Shown here: positions 33,779-45,592 of the stretch, piece by piece
How positions within the stretch are numbered: the first letter of the stretch is position 1
How the letters are laid out: every line of letters begins with the position of its first letter
Assembly: GCA_905250115.1 (NCBI GenBank)
Contig: CAJNOI010000288.1
Span: 24,126-88,125, forward strand
Direction: 5' to 3'
Length of the DNA: 64,000 nucleotides
Source of the DNA: Adineta steineri
Lineage: Eukaryota > Rotifera > Eurotatoria > Adinetida > Adinetidae
Position numbers and translations under genes: made by a program
Notes under the pieces: model-generated
The model's database searches: none
What the model was told of the DNA's origin: nothing
Seen by the model: only the letters and a program-made list of their open reading frames with translations

Positions 33779-34437
33779 AAAGATTACAATTTATTTTCTA
33801 GACAAAACACATTTTCTTTTGCATGTAATTATCATTTCTATGATGAAATAATACTTAGAAAATTCAATTATATATCATCCCTCTATTTCTACAATAAAAA
33901 TCTTATGATTAATAAGTGCTTCAATACTATCTCTTCTGTCTCTAGAATATTTTCTCGATTTTTTACTAACAGATTCCTCTCGAAATATTGTTGGTATAGA
34001 TATCTATTTACATCGATCTATCTATTCTTAGACTGAAACAAATAAAATCTCTCTTTTGATCTTTATTTCAACGATAATTGCTTTCTAACTAGAATATTTT
34101 CGCAAAACTAGGCATTTCACTCTCTCCAATGAAGTACGTGTATAAGATCATACTGAGTATTATTGTTAGAAAAAGACTTATGTCATATCTATGTTATACT
34201 ATTTGTCACAGAAAAAAGCACAGAATGAGAAAGAAATGGTCGTCTTATATGCTCATCTTTCATTTATTATTATTCAAGGAAGATATTTTCTAATTCACAT
34301 AGTTATAATACATAAAATCGATAGTGAAAAAGTTGAATAAATAAAAAAATACTTCTCGTTGTTTTATTATTTTAAAATGATACTGTCATGAAAAACGGAA
34401 CAAGCATATTCACAGGTGGCAGAGAAAAGCAAATATT
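33779..34437. other. Intergenic region
   Basis: AT-rich spacer between genes whose 3' ends converge. Nothing recognised. Confidence 0.7.
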
Positions 34438-35503
34438 TCATTCTAGTTCAATACCATTATCAGATAAAATTGTATTATCTGGATGAATTTGATTCCTTCT
34501 GCAACATAACCAAGTTTTCATTGGTCGCCAATATTTTTTCTTTAGAACATATTTTACTTGACGACGATATCGTGATGATGATATCAAAAATAGATAAAAA
34601 TTAACCTAAAATAAATAGAAGATATTTAGTAGAAATAAACTGAAAAAGAAAAGAAAAGTTTACCGCAATAGTGACACCATTAATTGAATAAAAAACAGTT
34701 TGAATCAATCGTTCGATTGCAGATCTGAGTAAATCTATCTGTTGTGTATTGATATTAATTGAATAGACACGATAAATTGTATAAGGTAATGAGAGAATGA
34801 CATATAACATAACACGAATTAAAACCATTGCAGTTATTTGTTGATCAAATTGACGACGTTCAAGTGGAATTTGTCGACGTATAACACGACGAACATTTTC
34901 ATAAGCTAATAAACTGAATAATGAAGCAAATACAATTGGAAAGAAACCTGATACAACTGGATAAAAGAAATAGGTGACATATCGAATCCATATTGGATTT
35001 ATTACAATACATCCTAATAAGGGATTAATACCGAGAAAAAAACTAAATAAAATACTATGGACACACCAAATTAATATGAAAGTAAATACAAGACATTGAG
35101 CTAATTTAATTGTACAGATTTGTCTTAAATTTATTCGATAATTTGTTGAACAAAATTGATCAAAAGCAGCAAAACAGATCATAGAAAATGTTATCAATCC
35201 AGTTGATTGAAAAAGAATATATCGGGCTTTACACCAGAATAGAGAGAAATTTGTTGCATTATTACCATATATTACTGATACAAATGTTAATATGAGAGTA
35301 AAAATTTCATTAATAGAATTCGATATTGATTCAACTAAGAAATAGAAAACACATCGATTCTCTCGAAATTGTTTTAATCGAATAAATACTAATACATTCA
35401 AAATATTACTCAAAAGTCCAATAATACTTAGAATACAATTACTATATACTGAATATTCTGAAGCAAATTCAAGAATTTGTGATGGTAAGAATGTTGATGC
35501 CAT
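34438..35503 (-). CDS. Rhodopsin-like GPCR, two exons, TM7 intron
   Basis: Exons 35503-34664 and 34605-34438 with a 58-bp GTAAAC-TTTTAG intron in phase 0; 335 aa. The unspliced frame stops after LLFILG. Splicing gives NGVTIA-VNFYLFLISSSRYR, the proper TM7, then a Lys/Arg/Trp-rich tail (VLKKKYWRPMKTWLCCRR). The plus-strand ORF at 34416-34604 is a shadow of exon 2. TM1 LLSNILNVLVF, TM3 FWCKARYILF, DQF for DRY, pre-TM6 PLERRQFDQQITAMV. The start MASTFLPSQ is favoured over an upstream ATG at 35533. Intron position and pre-TM6 motif match the gene at 20638. Confidence 0.88.
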
Positions 35504-36254
35504 GATAAACAAGAATATATTAATGCAAATCAAATCGTCTTCTTAGTATTTCATTTCTCTTTCCTCTTTTCCCTGAATGATTAATACTTGAAAATTAAAA
35601 TGTCAAAAACAAAAGCCAAATCTCTGTAGAAGATTAATCAACTGACAGTAACAGTCAATCTATCAAATGAGTAAAATTCAATCTTTTCTTCAAGATATAA
35701 ACTTATTGTTTCCCGGGTTTGGATTCAAATAATAATGTACGAATGTGATACTACATGATAAGAAATCTCATCAATAGAAACATTAAATAATTATCATATC
35801 GAATTTCATTGATTGAATCGTAATTACCACAAATTTTATTCGCATTCATTTAAACAGTTATGATCTTATTAAATGTAACAAATCCTTATGTGATTCGATT
35901 TCTTGAACGCCATATTATTATACTAGATTTCAATAGAATATCTGGTTACCTTAGAATTGTGAGAACATGTGTTTCTTCTACTGGATATACTGAAAATTTC
36001 GGGATCAGACCAATGTGTAATGATATTTACTTTTTTGATGAAATTAGATAATGTATTGATATACTTACTATAAAGCACTTGCAAAGTTCTTCATCAAGAA
36101 AAGCTATAAAGCCTGTTATACGAAAATAAAGGAGATTTATACAAATGATCTCACTGATACAAATATGTGGTTGAAGAATGAATGTCTTTATATATGCCAC
36201 ATTGATGTCATATTTCATACAATAAAAATTATAATTTTTTCTTCTGTATGTTTT
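35504..36254. other. Intergenic region
   Basis: AT-rich. Overlapping short ORFs at 35860 (+) and 36027 (-) are not convincing. Confidence 0.65.
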
Positions 36255-37500
36255 TTATTTATTGAGTTTATTGATAATTTTTGTAAGCATTGGTTCAAAA
36301 CGATTGTTAGCATCTGATATTGTTCCTTCCATTCGATTCATGACATAAGCAAAGGAAAGATTATAGAATGGTGCAGCCAAACCAACACTTCCACCTGTTC
36401 CTATAATAACATAAAAATATAGAATATCTATAAAAAGAAATCTCATTATTTAAGTTACCTAAATGACCAAAACTTCCTTGTCCTAATCTAGGAAATGTTT
36501 TATCGAAAAGCATAAAACCCATACCAAATGGTGTATGTGTTTGCGAAAATAGATCCAATTCTCCATCTGGTGTATTTGATTTTGTTGCTAATTTCATAGT
36601 CTTTTCATTTAATATTCGTTTATATTTTCCATGATCAACATCGCCAATTAATAATGAATATAATCGTGCTATTGAGTAAGCATTTGAAATTCCATTTCCA
36701 GCTGGTATTTCTGCTTCATGTGAAGAAATCTCATTAAAGAAATTCATCATAGCATTGAGTGATTCATCATTGAAATGTTGAGATAGTTGACTAAATTCAT
36801 GTGGTGATACACGATATTCTTCTGTTGATGGTAAACCAATATAAAATTCGAAATTTGATGGAGATGATATTTCATCTTGAATAAATTTTCCCAATGATCG
36901 TTTTTTTGGATCAACACGTCGAATAAGTTCACCAGCAAGCCAACCGTACGTAAGTGAATGATAACTATGAGCTGATCCTGGTAACCACGATGGTGATTCT
37001 TCTTCTAATTTATGTATCATTGTTGTCCAATTAAGATAATCATCAAATGAAGCAGCAACATTTGGTATTCCAGCACGATGAGAAAGAATATCACTCACTC
37101 TTGTATTTTCTTTTCCATATTGTCCATATTCAGGCCAATAACGAGTAACTAGTGACGAATAATCGAGAAGATTACGCTGAACAGCAATTGCTGCAGCTAC
37201 AGCTACAAGTCCTTTTGTTGTTGAAAAGACTAATTGTAATGTATTATTATCATAGACTTTTGTTCGTGATTCATCAAACCATCCACCTGATAGATGAACA
37301 ACTAATTTGCCTTGATGATACACCGCGACTGATGCTCCTAAATCTCGATTTTCAACGAAATTACTTTGAAACAGATCATAGATAAACTCCCAACCAGCTT
37401 CAATTGTTCCACGAATATTATAATCAATAATTTCACTAGAATTAACCACTAATGAAGCAAGAATAAAGATAATAAAATGTATTGTTTGATAATAACTCAT
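36255..37500 (-). CDS. Secreted beta-lactamase-fold serine hydrolase
   Basis: Exons 37500-36459 and 36400-36255, GT-AG intron of 58 bp in phase 1; 395 aa. A signal peptide (TIHFIIFILASLVV) precedes a serine beta-lactamase/penicillin-binding-protein fold. The SxxK motif is STTK (LVFSTTKGLVAVAAAIA), the second motif is YHS (SAHSYHSLTYGWLAGELI), and the third motif HLGTGGSVGL is formed only by splicing. These proteins (LACTB/EstB-like, MEROPS S12) are usually esterases or peptidases rather than antibiotic-resistance enzymes. The substrate is unknown; the likely location is extracellular or lysosomal. The short ORF at 36255-36446 is exon 2 read with intron. Confidence 0.9.
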
Positions 37501-38053
37501 ATTTTAACTTTATTTTGAAAGAACAAAGAAAGGAAATAGTTGATATTTATATACACTGTATATGATAGGATTGAGTAAATATCAATATATAAAGTAGTAC
37601 ACAAATAATAATAATATGTATGTTAAGACCAAAAGGATTAAAGTAAAGTGATATCTTATTACTTTATAAGGTAATGATATCTATCTAGTTTTCATACTAT
37701 TTTAGGGCATTGATATCAATACACATGAATGTCATATTTAGAGTGTGGGTGTGGCTGTGAATGAGATTAGGTTAGAAGAAATATCCATACCCTTCTCATT
37801 TCTGAATCCATTAGATAAGATTAATTCGGTGAAGTCAACGATCTGTTATTTAAATATTTCGATTTCTTTCAGTATCAGTTCAAAATCTTCAATATTTGAA
37901 ATTAGACTGTTCAGCAGCTTTTAACCAATATTTCATCGTTTGAATACGCAATCATCTTCGCAAACTCAATAGAGTAATTCTGATATTTTATTGTAGAATT
38001 GAAAAAAACAAAATGAATATTTTTAATTTTAATGGTGATTTTCTCTTAAATAT
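37501..38053. other. Intergenic with hairpin
   Basis: Contains the hairpin at 37741-37793. Otherwise AT-rich without features. Confidence 0.7.
37741..37793. repeat. TGTGGG-type hairpin, degenerate right arm
   Basis: GAGTGTGGGTGTGGCTGTGAATGAG pairs partly with ATATCCATACCCTTCTC. Confidence 0.6.
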
Positions 38054-39731
38054 TTAAATCCATATATGTAAATAATTATTTAATTTCCGATCTTGATTAA
38101 TGCAAGATGTTGATGCTATTTGAGTTTTTAACCATTGAATAATTTCATTTGACTTTGAATTTGATGTATATTCATTATATTGAATATGTAATGCTTGAAG
38201 ATTGGTCATATTTTGAATAAGAATAAGAATAGATTGACGTATTGTTACTGAAATAGTAAGGATTTTACATTGAATACCTAATGATGATTGACACAAATTT
38301 ATACATTCTTCTTCATTAAATACTTCATTTAAACATTGAAAATCAAGTTCATCAATAGATTTATTCATAAATTTACCAAATGATAATGATGCTCCGTCTT
38401 GATCAATAGATAAAAATTGAAGATCCGATGCTTGATTCAGTAATCGTTGTAATTGATATTGATATTCTTTAGTAAAGGATTTTATGTGAAGTCTTCGAAG
38501 TTTTTTCAAACTTGAAACAATCAACCAGAATTGATCATTTAGAGGAAATTTGATGTGTAATGTATTAAGATTATGTAAACGAATATAAGATGGAAATGAT
38601 TGATTGAAAAATGTTTCAACAGAAATATGAGTGATACTATTATAGAATATTTCATGATCATCATTTGGATAAGTTGATCTCCATATATGTGGAAAACTAT
38701 CTTCCATGTAAAAAAACTGTTTCGATAACGTTTCTAGATGAAGTTTTTTATGAAATGAATAACAACGAACAAACCAACGACGTTCTTTAATCCAAAATGA
38801 ACTTCGAAATGAATTGATTAATTCATCAGCTCGTTCTTCAATATTATCATTAACAGGAAGATCATCGGACATTCTCAATTTGAAGGTCTTCAATTTTGGC
38901 AAATAATTACATATAAGATGTTCCCATCGATCACCAGTTATCAAATAACAAGACAGTGTAATTTGTAAATGACATAGATTAGGAAGATATTCGAATAAAC
39001 TCATGAATATTGACGAATGAAAGGTTACCATTCGTAATTTAGTTAATGTTAAAAGAGATGACATTCGATTTTCGTTCACATTATCATTGATTGTAACAGA
39101 TACTCGAAGATGTTTGAGAGATGGAGCACATTCGTATAATTGAAATATTTTATTATATTGAATTTGTTGACCAAATAAATAAAAAATTTTTAGAGTTGAA
39201 CAAACTTTTGTTGGTAATAAAAAACTCGATAGATTTCTAATATAAATTGTATATCGACAATGAATAAGTTTTGGTAAACTCCAAATATTATCAATAATCA
39301 TTTCAAAATCTATTTCATCATTTTCATAACAACGAAATGAAATATTTAAATATGTTACATTTGAAAGATTACAAAATTCACTAACGAGCTTGATTAAAGT
39401 TTCACGTGAATGGATGTTTAACAATGTTAAATATCGTAAATTAGTTAATAATGATAATGATGAAATATAAGATAAGAAATGATCGATTTGTCCAGTAGTT
39501 GATGAATCGTCTGAAAGTTTTAATGTAATTATTCGATCAATAAGAAATGGTAAATGTTGTTGACATACATCATCAAAAATATGTTTTGAAAGAGATAAAC
39601 AATTCAAACGATATCTTAGAAATTGTTTATAAAGAAGAAGATTAAAACGTGTATTTAAATCATAAAATATTTTCAGTAAATCAATCGAACAGAGTCAATA
39701 TAATCTCGTTTGGTAACAATTCAAAATTCAT
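38054..39731 (-). pseudogene. F-box / LRR-like gene with N-terminal frameshift
   Basis: A 517-codon frame (39607-38054) carries LRR-like repeats (LTNLRYLTLLNIHS, LSNVTYLNISF, LKTFKLRMSDD, LRRLHIKSF, LQALHIQYNE). It ends in the family C-terminus IIQWLKTQIASTSC, then LHIWI. Upstream, an ATG at 39731 starts a clear F-box (MNFELLPNEIILTLFD). That frame hits TGA at 39681-39683, while the continuation LLKIFYDLNTRFNLLLYKQF, in the frame of the long ORF, begins immediately after. One extra base near 39680-39686 explains this. Either the F-box is lost, the assembly has an error, or translation starts downstream at MNCLSLSKHIF without an F-box. The LRR part has no other lesion, so inactivation would be recent. 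Confidence 0.75.
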
Positions 39732-39893
39732 TATTTATCTTTCTTTTAAGATAAAGAAACTATATATATATATGATTACTTAACAAAGCATAGAAAAACG
39801 ACCAATAAATATGCTATAGACAATTTGCCTAGTCAGAGAATATTCAGGCGATAGCTCTGAACTCGATGCATTAAATGTATATATTTATAATTT

Positions 39894-39951
39894 CTTGAGG
39901 ATATGGGTGTGGATGTGAAAGAGAAGATAGAAACACCCACATCCTCAAGAT
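39894..39951. repeat. TGTGGG-type hairpin
   Basis: CTTGAGGATATGGGTGTGGATG pairs with ACACCCACATCCTCAAGAT over a loop of about 18 bases. One of the best-preserved copies, including the CTTGAG/CTCAAG outer ends. Confidence 0.8.
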
Positions 39952-40487
39952 TGAGCTGTAGCGTAAATTAATATTTCGATTTTTTAATAAAGAATCCAAT
40001 AGCTTGTCAAATCATTTGAGTTTGAGTAAATTGTCATTTAAAACCGACTTAGCAGTTAATTTCTTCACACGACTATAATTCAAATGAATTCCATAAATGA
40101 GCCATATAATTCGATAAAAAATAGTATGTATGTAATTGAAACAACTCTTTTGATTCATTATAACTAGGAAGGGTGGGTGTAGGCTACAAATAAAAGACTA
40201 TAATTATTATGGTATAATATATGTTTTGTCATAAAGACTGTTGATTCTCTTTCATTTTCTCACGTAGTACTGATATCGTTGAGTATTTAAGGAGTGAATA
40301 TTGTGAAAAGAAGAGGAATAAAGAACAAAAGAGAAGCGATAATACTACTCACACCCATCCAAGAAAAGAAAAGAAAAGAAAAGAAAAGAAAAGAACATGT
40401 GCATAGAAGTACACGGAGATACACATTAACTTATTTGTTTTTCATTTTAATAAATTTCAAAGTATTCACAGCTTTTCATAATTGATC

Positions 40488-40523
40488 TGGTGTGAGTATT
40501 CCCCCTATTCGTAACCCACACCG
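40488..40523. repeat. Short TGTGGG-type hairpin
   Basis: TGGTGTGAGTATTCCC pairs partly with GTAACCCACACCG; a short copy of the family. Confidence 0.5.
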
Positions 40524-40788
40524 CAAAACCTTGTGAATGAAATAAAATTAAACGTTGTGATTATCGTTGTATTTTATTTTATCTGTTCTGTCAATGATCC
40601 CTTTTGTGTAAATCTTTGAATAAAGAATAATAAAAAGAAGAAAAAGACAATTTCTATAGACATAAACACTAATATTTAATCTTCTTGCAAACAATCATTG
40701 GATTAACCTTCTGATGATACATATTGTCAATGTAATATATCGATGATTTTATATTTATTTTCATTGTAGATATTTAATTGAATTTCAA

Positions 40789-42691
40789 ATGGCTAAACAC
40801 GTTGAAAGAGAAAAAGAAAAAGATTCCGATATGAATGTATTGCAAGAGTTGGGATATACACAAGAACTTTATCGTGGTTTTTCTCCATTTATGTCTTTTG
40901 CATTTTGTTTTACAACAGTTAATGTTTTAACATCAATATCAATTGGTTTTACTCATGCATTAAATACTGGTGGCTCAGGTATTATTATTTGGTCTTGGAT
41001 TCTTGGATCAATTTTTACAATTCTTACTGGTCTTTCATTAGCTGAAATTTGTTCTGTTTATCCAAGTGCTGGTTCAGTTTATTATTGGTATTAATATATT
41101 TATTCTTTTGATAACATTATTATATAATTTCTTCTTTTTTAATAAAGGGCTGGTCAACTTGTATCTCCTCGTCATGGTCCATTAGCTTCATTTATTTGTG
41201 GTTGGTTTAATTTTGTTGGTAATGTTGCTGGTAAGTATAATCATTTCAGTTAATCATTTGTTTATTAATTCTGTGAATAATAAATAGGTGATGCCGCATT
41301 TTCATCAGGTTTTGCAACAATAATCAATGCAGCATTTCTCGTAGATGGTAAACCATCATTAAGTGTTGGTGTTCAAGTAGGAATAAGTGTTGGAATAACA
41401 TTTATATGGGCTATTCAAAATGCACTTCGAATTGATCAACAAGGATGGTTGAATAATTTAGCTACATTTGTACAAATTGGTTCAACGATAAGTATTGTTT
41501 TTGTTCTTTTTCTAATGACTCCACAACGAGCAACAATATCTGATGTATTTACATTGACTTATAATGGTACTGGTTTTCCATTTGTTTATGTATGTTTTAT
41601 TGGTATCCTTTCAACACTTTTTTCATTTTCTGGATATGAAGGTATACATAGAAATATGAAATTCAAATTGTCAATTTTCTTTTTCTTTTTCTTTTAAAGC
41701 TGGTGCACATTTAGCTGAAGAGACTCAAAGTGCTGGCAAAGCAGGTAAAGCATATGAATTGATTGATAATTGTGATTGTTATAGATAAATTTAACGTTTT
41801 TTCTTAGCTCCTCATGGTATTGTTGGTACATGTATTTGTAGTGCTATTGTAGGTTTGATTTATTTACTTGCTTTACTTTTTGCTATTCCAAATGTATCAA
41901 CATTTATGGAAACAAATAATAATGAAACAATAAATTTATGTATAGCTATTTATAAATTAGCAGTACCACATCGAGGTGCATTAGCACTTACTATTTTACT
42001 TATTATAAATCTTCATTTTGGAGGAATGTCAGGGATGACAGTTACAAGTCGAATTGGGTAAAAGACATTTTAATCTTTGAAAAACAAATTTTCATTTTTA
42101 TTTTAAATGAAAACTAGATTTGCAATGGCTCGTGATGGTGTATTTCCTTGTTCGCGTTATCTACGATGGGTATTTAAACCAACAAAAACTCCATTAGGAA
42201 ATGTTTTATTTGTATTTGTAATTGATTCAACACTTCTTTTACTTCAATTAATTTCCACAACAGCATTTGCTGCAATTATTGCAATTGCAACATTTGGTTA
42301 TCAAGTGTCTTATTTAATCCCAATATTTCTTCGATGTACAATTGCTCGAAATAAATTTCCTCATGGAGAATTTAATTTAGGTCGATTTGGTATTCCAATT
42401 GCTATTTTATCATCAATTTGGCTTTCAATAACTTCAATAATTATGCTTTTTCCTTCAAATTATCCAATAACAAAAGATAATATGAATTATGCTATTGTCG
42501 TTATTGTTGGTGTAGCTATCATAGCTTCATTTTATTGGTTTATTTCTGCTCGACATTCATTTGTTGGACCTAAACGAACTGATATTGATCCAATACCATT
42601 ACCAGCAGGACATATTACAGCGGAAGATGTTCGAAAAGAATCAATATTATTAACTCCACCTTCACCTGAAATCAATCATTCTCGAATGTAA
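40789..42691 (+). CDS. APC-superfamily amino-acid permease (ACT/GABA-permease type)
   Basis: Six exons: 40789-41087, 41148-41230, 41288-41641, 41700-41744, 41808-42057, 42118-42691. All have GT-AG introns of 55-63 bp and the total frame is 534 aa. The N-terminus fits the family (LQELGYTQELYRGFSPFMSF), as do helix 1-2 (STGLSLAE-like LTGLSLAEICSVYPSAGSVY), the fifth-to-sixth helix region (GYEAGAHLAEETQSAGKAAP) and the late motif SRIGFAMARDGVFP. Around 12 membrane helices. These transporters move amino acids, GABA or choline, usually with protons. This subtype is best known in fungi, plants, oomycetes and bacteria and is unusual in animals. Exon joins each restore conserved motifs, so the model is solid. 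Confidence 0.9.
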
Positions 42692-43403
42692 TTTTATTCA
42701 TTGGTTAGTTTTCATTAAAAAAAACTTCTTTTAAAATAATTCTTTCAAAATAATGAATATTATTTGTTAATTCATGAGAAAATAAAACGTTAATTATTTT
42801 CAAGATTTTATTCAAAATAGGGTGAGTGTGGGTGTGATTATTAAGTTAGTCACCCACACCCATCATTATTCAATTATGACCTATACTTATGTGTAACTAT
42901 TTCTCATATTTCGATTGGTTCTTTTCTTATAAAAGAAAACTTTTATTCTCAATCAATCTCAATGCAAAATCTATGATGAAAAAAAGACATTTTTTTCTTT
43001 CCAACTATTTAATAGATGGTAACTGTACATAGAATCGTAATCTTGACTTCTATTGTTAAATTTCATGTACAGTTTTTTATTTATAAAATGAATAGAAAAA
43101 AATTCATTCGTTTCTACAGTAGATATTTTTTCCATGTATTGAATTGAGAAAGTGAATGTTTATTTTCGAAAGATTTTCTTTGAGAAAGGATGTATAATGT
43201 ATAGTTGTTTTTCATTCTTTGATGTAAACCAAATCAAATTTGTACATGTGTCGTATAGACAGAGAAACGAATCGACCATCAATCATTCGGCGATAAAGTT
43301 AGTTTTAGATTTCTCCATGGTGCTATATTTGATTAAATAGTGATCATGGGCAGTTTATTTATTTATTTATTTTTCTTCATTGTTTGATTTTTAGAAAAAA
43401 ATA
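42692..43403. other. Intergenic with hairpin
   Basis: Hairpin at 42819-42863; otherwise AT-rich. The ORF at 43152-43340 is unsupported. Confidence 0.7.
42819..42863. repeat. TGTGGG-type hairpin
   Basis: AGGGTGAGTGTGGGTGTGA pairs with AGTCACCCACACCCATC; short loop. 128 bases after the permease stop. Confidence 0.75.
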
Positions 43404-44088
43404 ATGACAACGATAGAAACAGTAATACCTTTCGAAGAAAAGACTGCTCTTGATAATGAACCATTGACAGCAACAACTGAATCTACTATCTGTACTAAAC
43501 TTGAAAGCTCATCTATATTCTTATTTGTTTGTATACTATATGGACTTATTATGACATGTAAGAAATTCTACAATGTTTTTTTAATCATCGATATGAGAAT
43601 TTTATTTTCTAGTTTCACAATTATTTATTGGTTGGAAATATGTTTCTCAATGTCCAATTAATCCTAATATTCCTAAATATCTATTTGTTAATGGTATTAT
43701 TGGTATTTCTTCTGGTATTTTCGTTCGATATCGAACTTATCTATTAGCAAAAACAAGCAAATCATCTAAAGCAACAAACAATCGTAAAACTGGAGTTAGT
43801 TTAGCGACTGCTATGAATAATCCATTGCTTTTTATTATTAATATTGCTCATTATTGTTGGATTATTTTTCTATTTATTTGGTTTACATATGGATGTAAAT
43901 GGATATTTGGTATTTGGAGTGAAGTTAAATATGATCCTCCAAATCATCCACAATTTTGTTTATCATTAGTATATCGATTGGCTTATATTCCTATACTTAT
44001 GTCAATTGTAATTTTATTTCTATGCTGTTGCTGCCTTATTTGTATAGCATCAGTTAGAATGTTTCGCATACCGACAGAAGGTGTTTAA
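43404..44088 (+). CDS. TMEM272-like four-pass membrane protein
   Basis: Exons 43404-43557 and 43613-44088 (GT-AG intron of 55 bp, phase 1); 209 aa. The N-terminus is acidic and cytosolic. TM1 is IFLFVCILYGLIM, then GWKYVSQCPINPNIPKYLFV with TM2 (NGIIGISSGIFV), TM3 (IAHYCWIIFLFIWFTYGC), a loop with CxxxPQFCLSLVYRLAY-like residues, and TM4 rich in cysteine (ILFLCCCCLICIA). The CPxxPxIPxYL signature before TM2 is that of TMEM272-like proteins, whose function is not established. The C-terminal tail is short. Confidence 0.75.
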
Positions 44089-45592
44089 CAAATATCTTTA
44101 TTATAAGTAGAATTACGAATCAATATACTGTCTTCTGGAGAAAAAACAGAAAAACTTGACATTTTTTGCTAAATTTTTGATGTTAACAATTTCTTTGTTT
44201 AGTAACCGTCGTAAAATGTTAAAATTGTCATATTTTTCTATGTTTAACAAAAAAAGTAATTTTAATCTCAATCTACATTCGATGTGTCACTGTATCATAG
44301 CTTCTCATTCTTTCATCATACAACTAGATTCAATCAATCAGCGATCATTAGAATATCTTGATCAATCAATAGAATTTTACTTGTCTTTAAAATCTTTTGA
44401 GTATTCAAAAGAGTTATTGTTAACTCTTTTTCATTGTTGAATTATAATGTTTATAGAGAAGTTAATGAAACAACGAATGAACAAGCAACTGCGATTCTTT
44501 ATGCAAACGATGCTGCTCAGCCTTTTTTGGAATGCATTTTAGTTTTATATAGAAATCAGGTTCAACAATAAAATGTTGTTAGTATAGTAATTAAGATGAA
44601 CAATTGTAGTCCTAGAATTAACCGAATAAATTTGCCAATTATCAATAATAAAAAGCCAGCTGATTTTAACACTATGAATACCCTGAAATGATGCTAATAA
44701 TTTTTGTTTTTAACCATTGACTCGATTTACTTTGATACTCGCTATTTCCTTACATGTTTGATACGATCCGTGATTTAATATACGCTCTTCAGCTTGAATA
44801 GTTTCACCAATAGTATTACTCTACCATGAAAAGTTATGATCTAATTGAATATATTAAAGAAGAAAATTTTGAATAAAAAATTTGTTGTCATGTTCATTAT
44901 TTTGTTTCTTTTTGTTGTAATAAAAGAATAGAAAAGAAAATGTGATTGCATCAACATTTATTATTCCTGTCGAATTATTTTCATTGTGTATTGACATAAT
45001 TTCGAGTAGTCCATCAATAGTTAAAAAAAAAGAAAAAAAAATTATTATTCGTCATGTGTATATTTCATTTATTTTTTTGTTTCATTAAAACCAACCGCCG
45101 AAGCACATCCAATGCAAACAAACAACTTTTTTCTTTACAAAAAAGAATAGATGTATCGATCATCATTGATTTACTCGTTTTAAATGATAAAGTAACATAG
45201 AAATACATTCAAATTCATCGAGAATAATTCAAATGAAAAGTTTTCTTAATTTATATTTCTTGTAAAATCTAAATATACTTTGTTTCATATTTTTCTGGAT
45301 CATAGTAATTCGATTTGGTTTATTGTAGCAACAAAATTGCCAAAGGGTCTAATTCAGAATTTAGTAAAATGAGATGAAATATTTTTGATTAATGCAACCA
45401 CTTGAAATGTTTTTTTCTTTTTCTTTTTCGGCTATTATTGAAGTACTTCGAACTTTTTTTGTCATTTTTCTCTTTTCGACCTACTCAATATGTTAATAAC
45501 TTAATTTTAGATTATCTAGTAATTATTTTTTTTTGAACGATTAGGAATCTAAAAAAACCATATAACAATACCTTTGTATTTTCATTATAATA
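44089..45592. other. Intergenic with possible gene fragment
   Basis: AT-rich. A 94-codon ORF (44156-44440; contains SLEYLDQSIEFYLSLKSF) and a following open stretch at about 44458-44571 (NEQATAILYANDAAQPFLEC) could be pieces of a decayed gene. I cannot join or identify them. Confidence 0.4.

Larger units (their letters stand above)
39732..40788. other. Intergenic region with hairpins and AAAAG microsatellite
   Basis: Contains hairpins at 39894-39951 and 40488-40523, an isolated arm at 40168-40183 (AAGGGTGGGTGTAGGC), CTCACACCCATCC at 40348-40360, and an (AAAAG)n run at about 40364-40395. The ORF spanning the microsatellite is not a gene. Confidence 0.7.

Noticed and set aside
34416..34604. 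Plus-strand 62-codon ORF
   Set aside because: Shadow of exon 2 of the reverse-strand GPCR (34605-34438).
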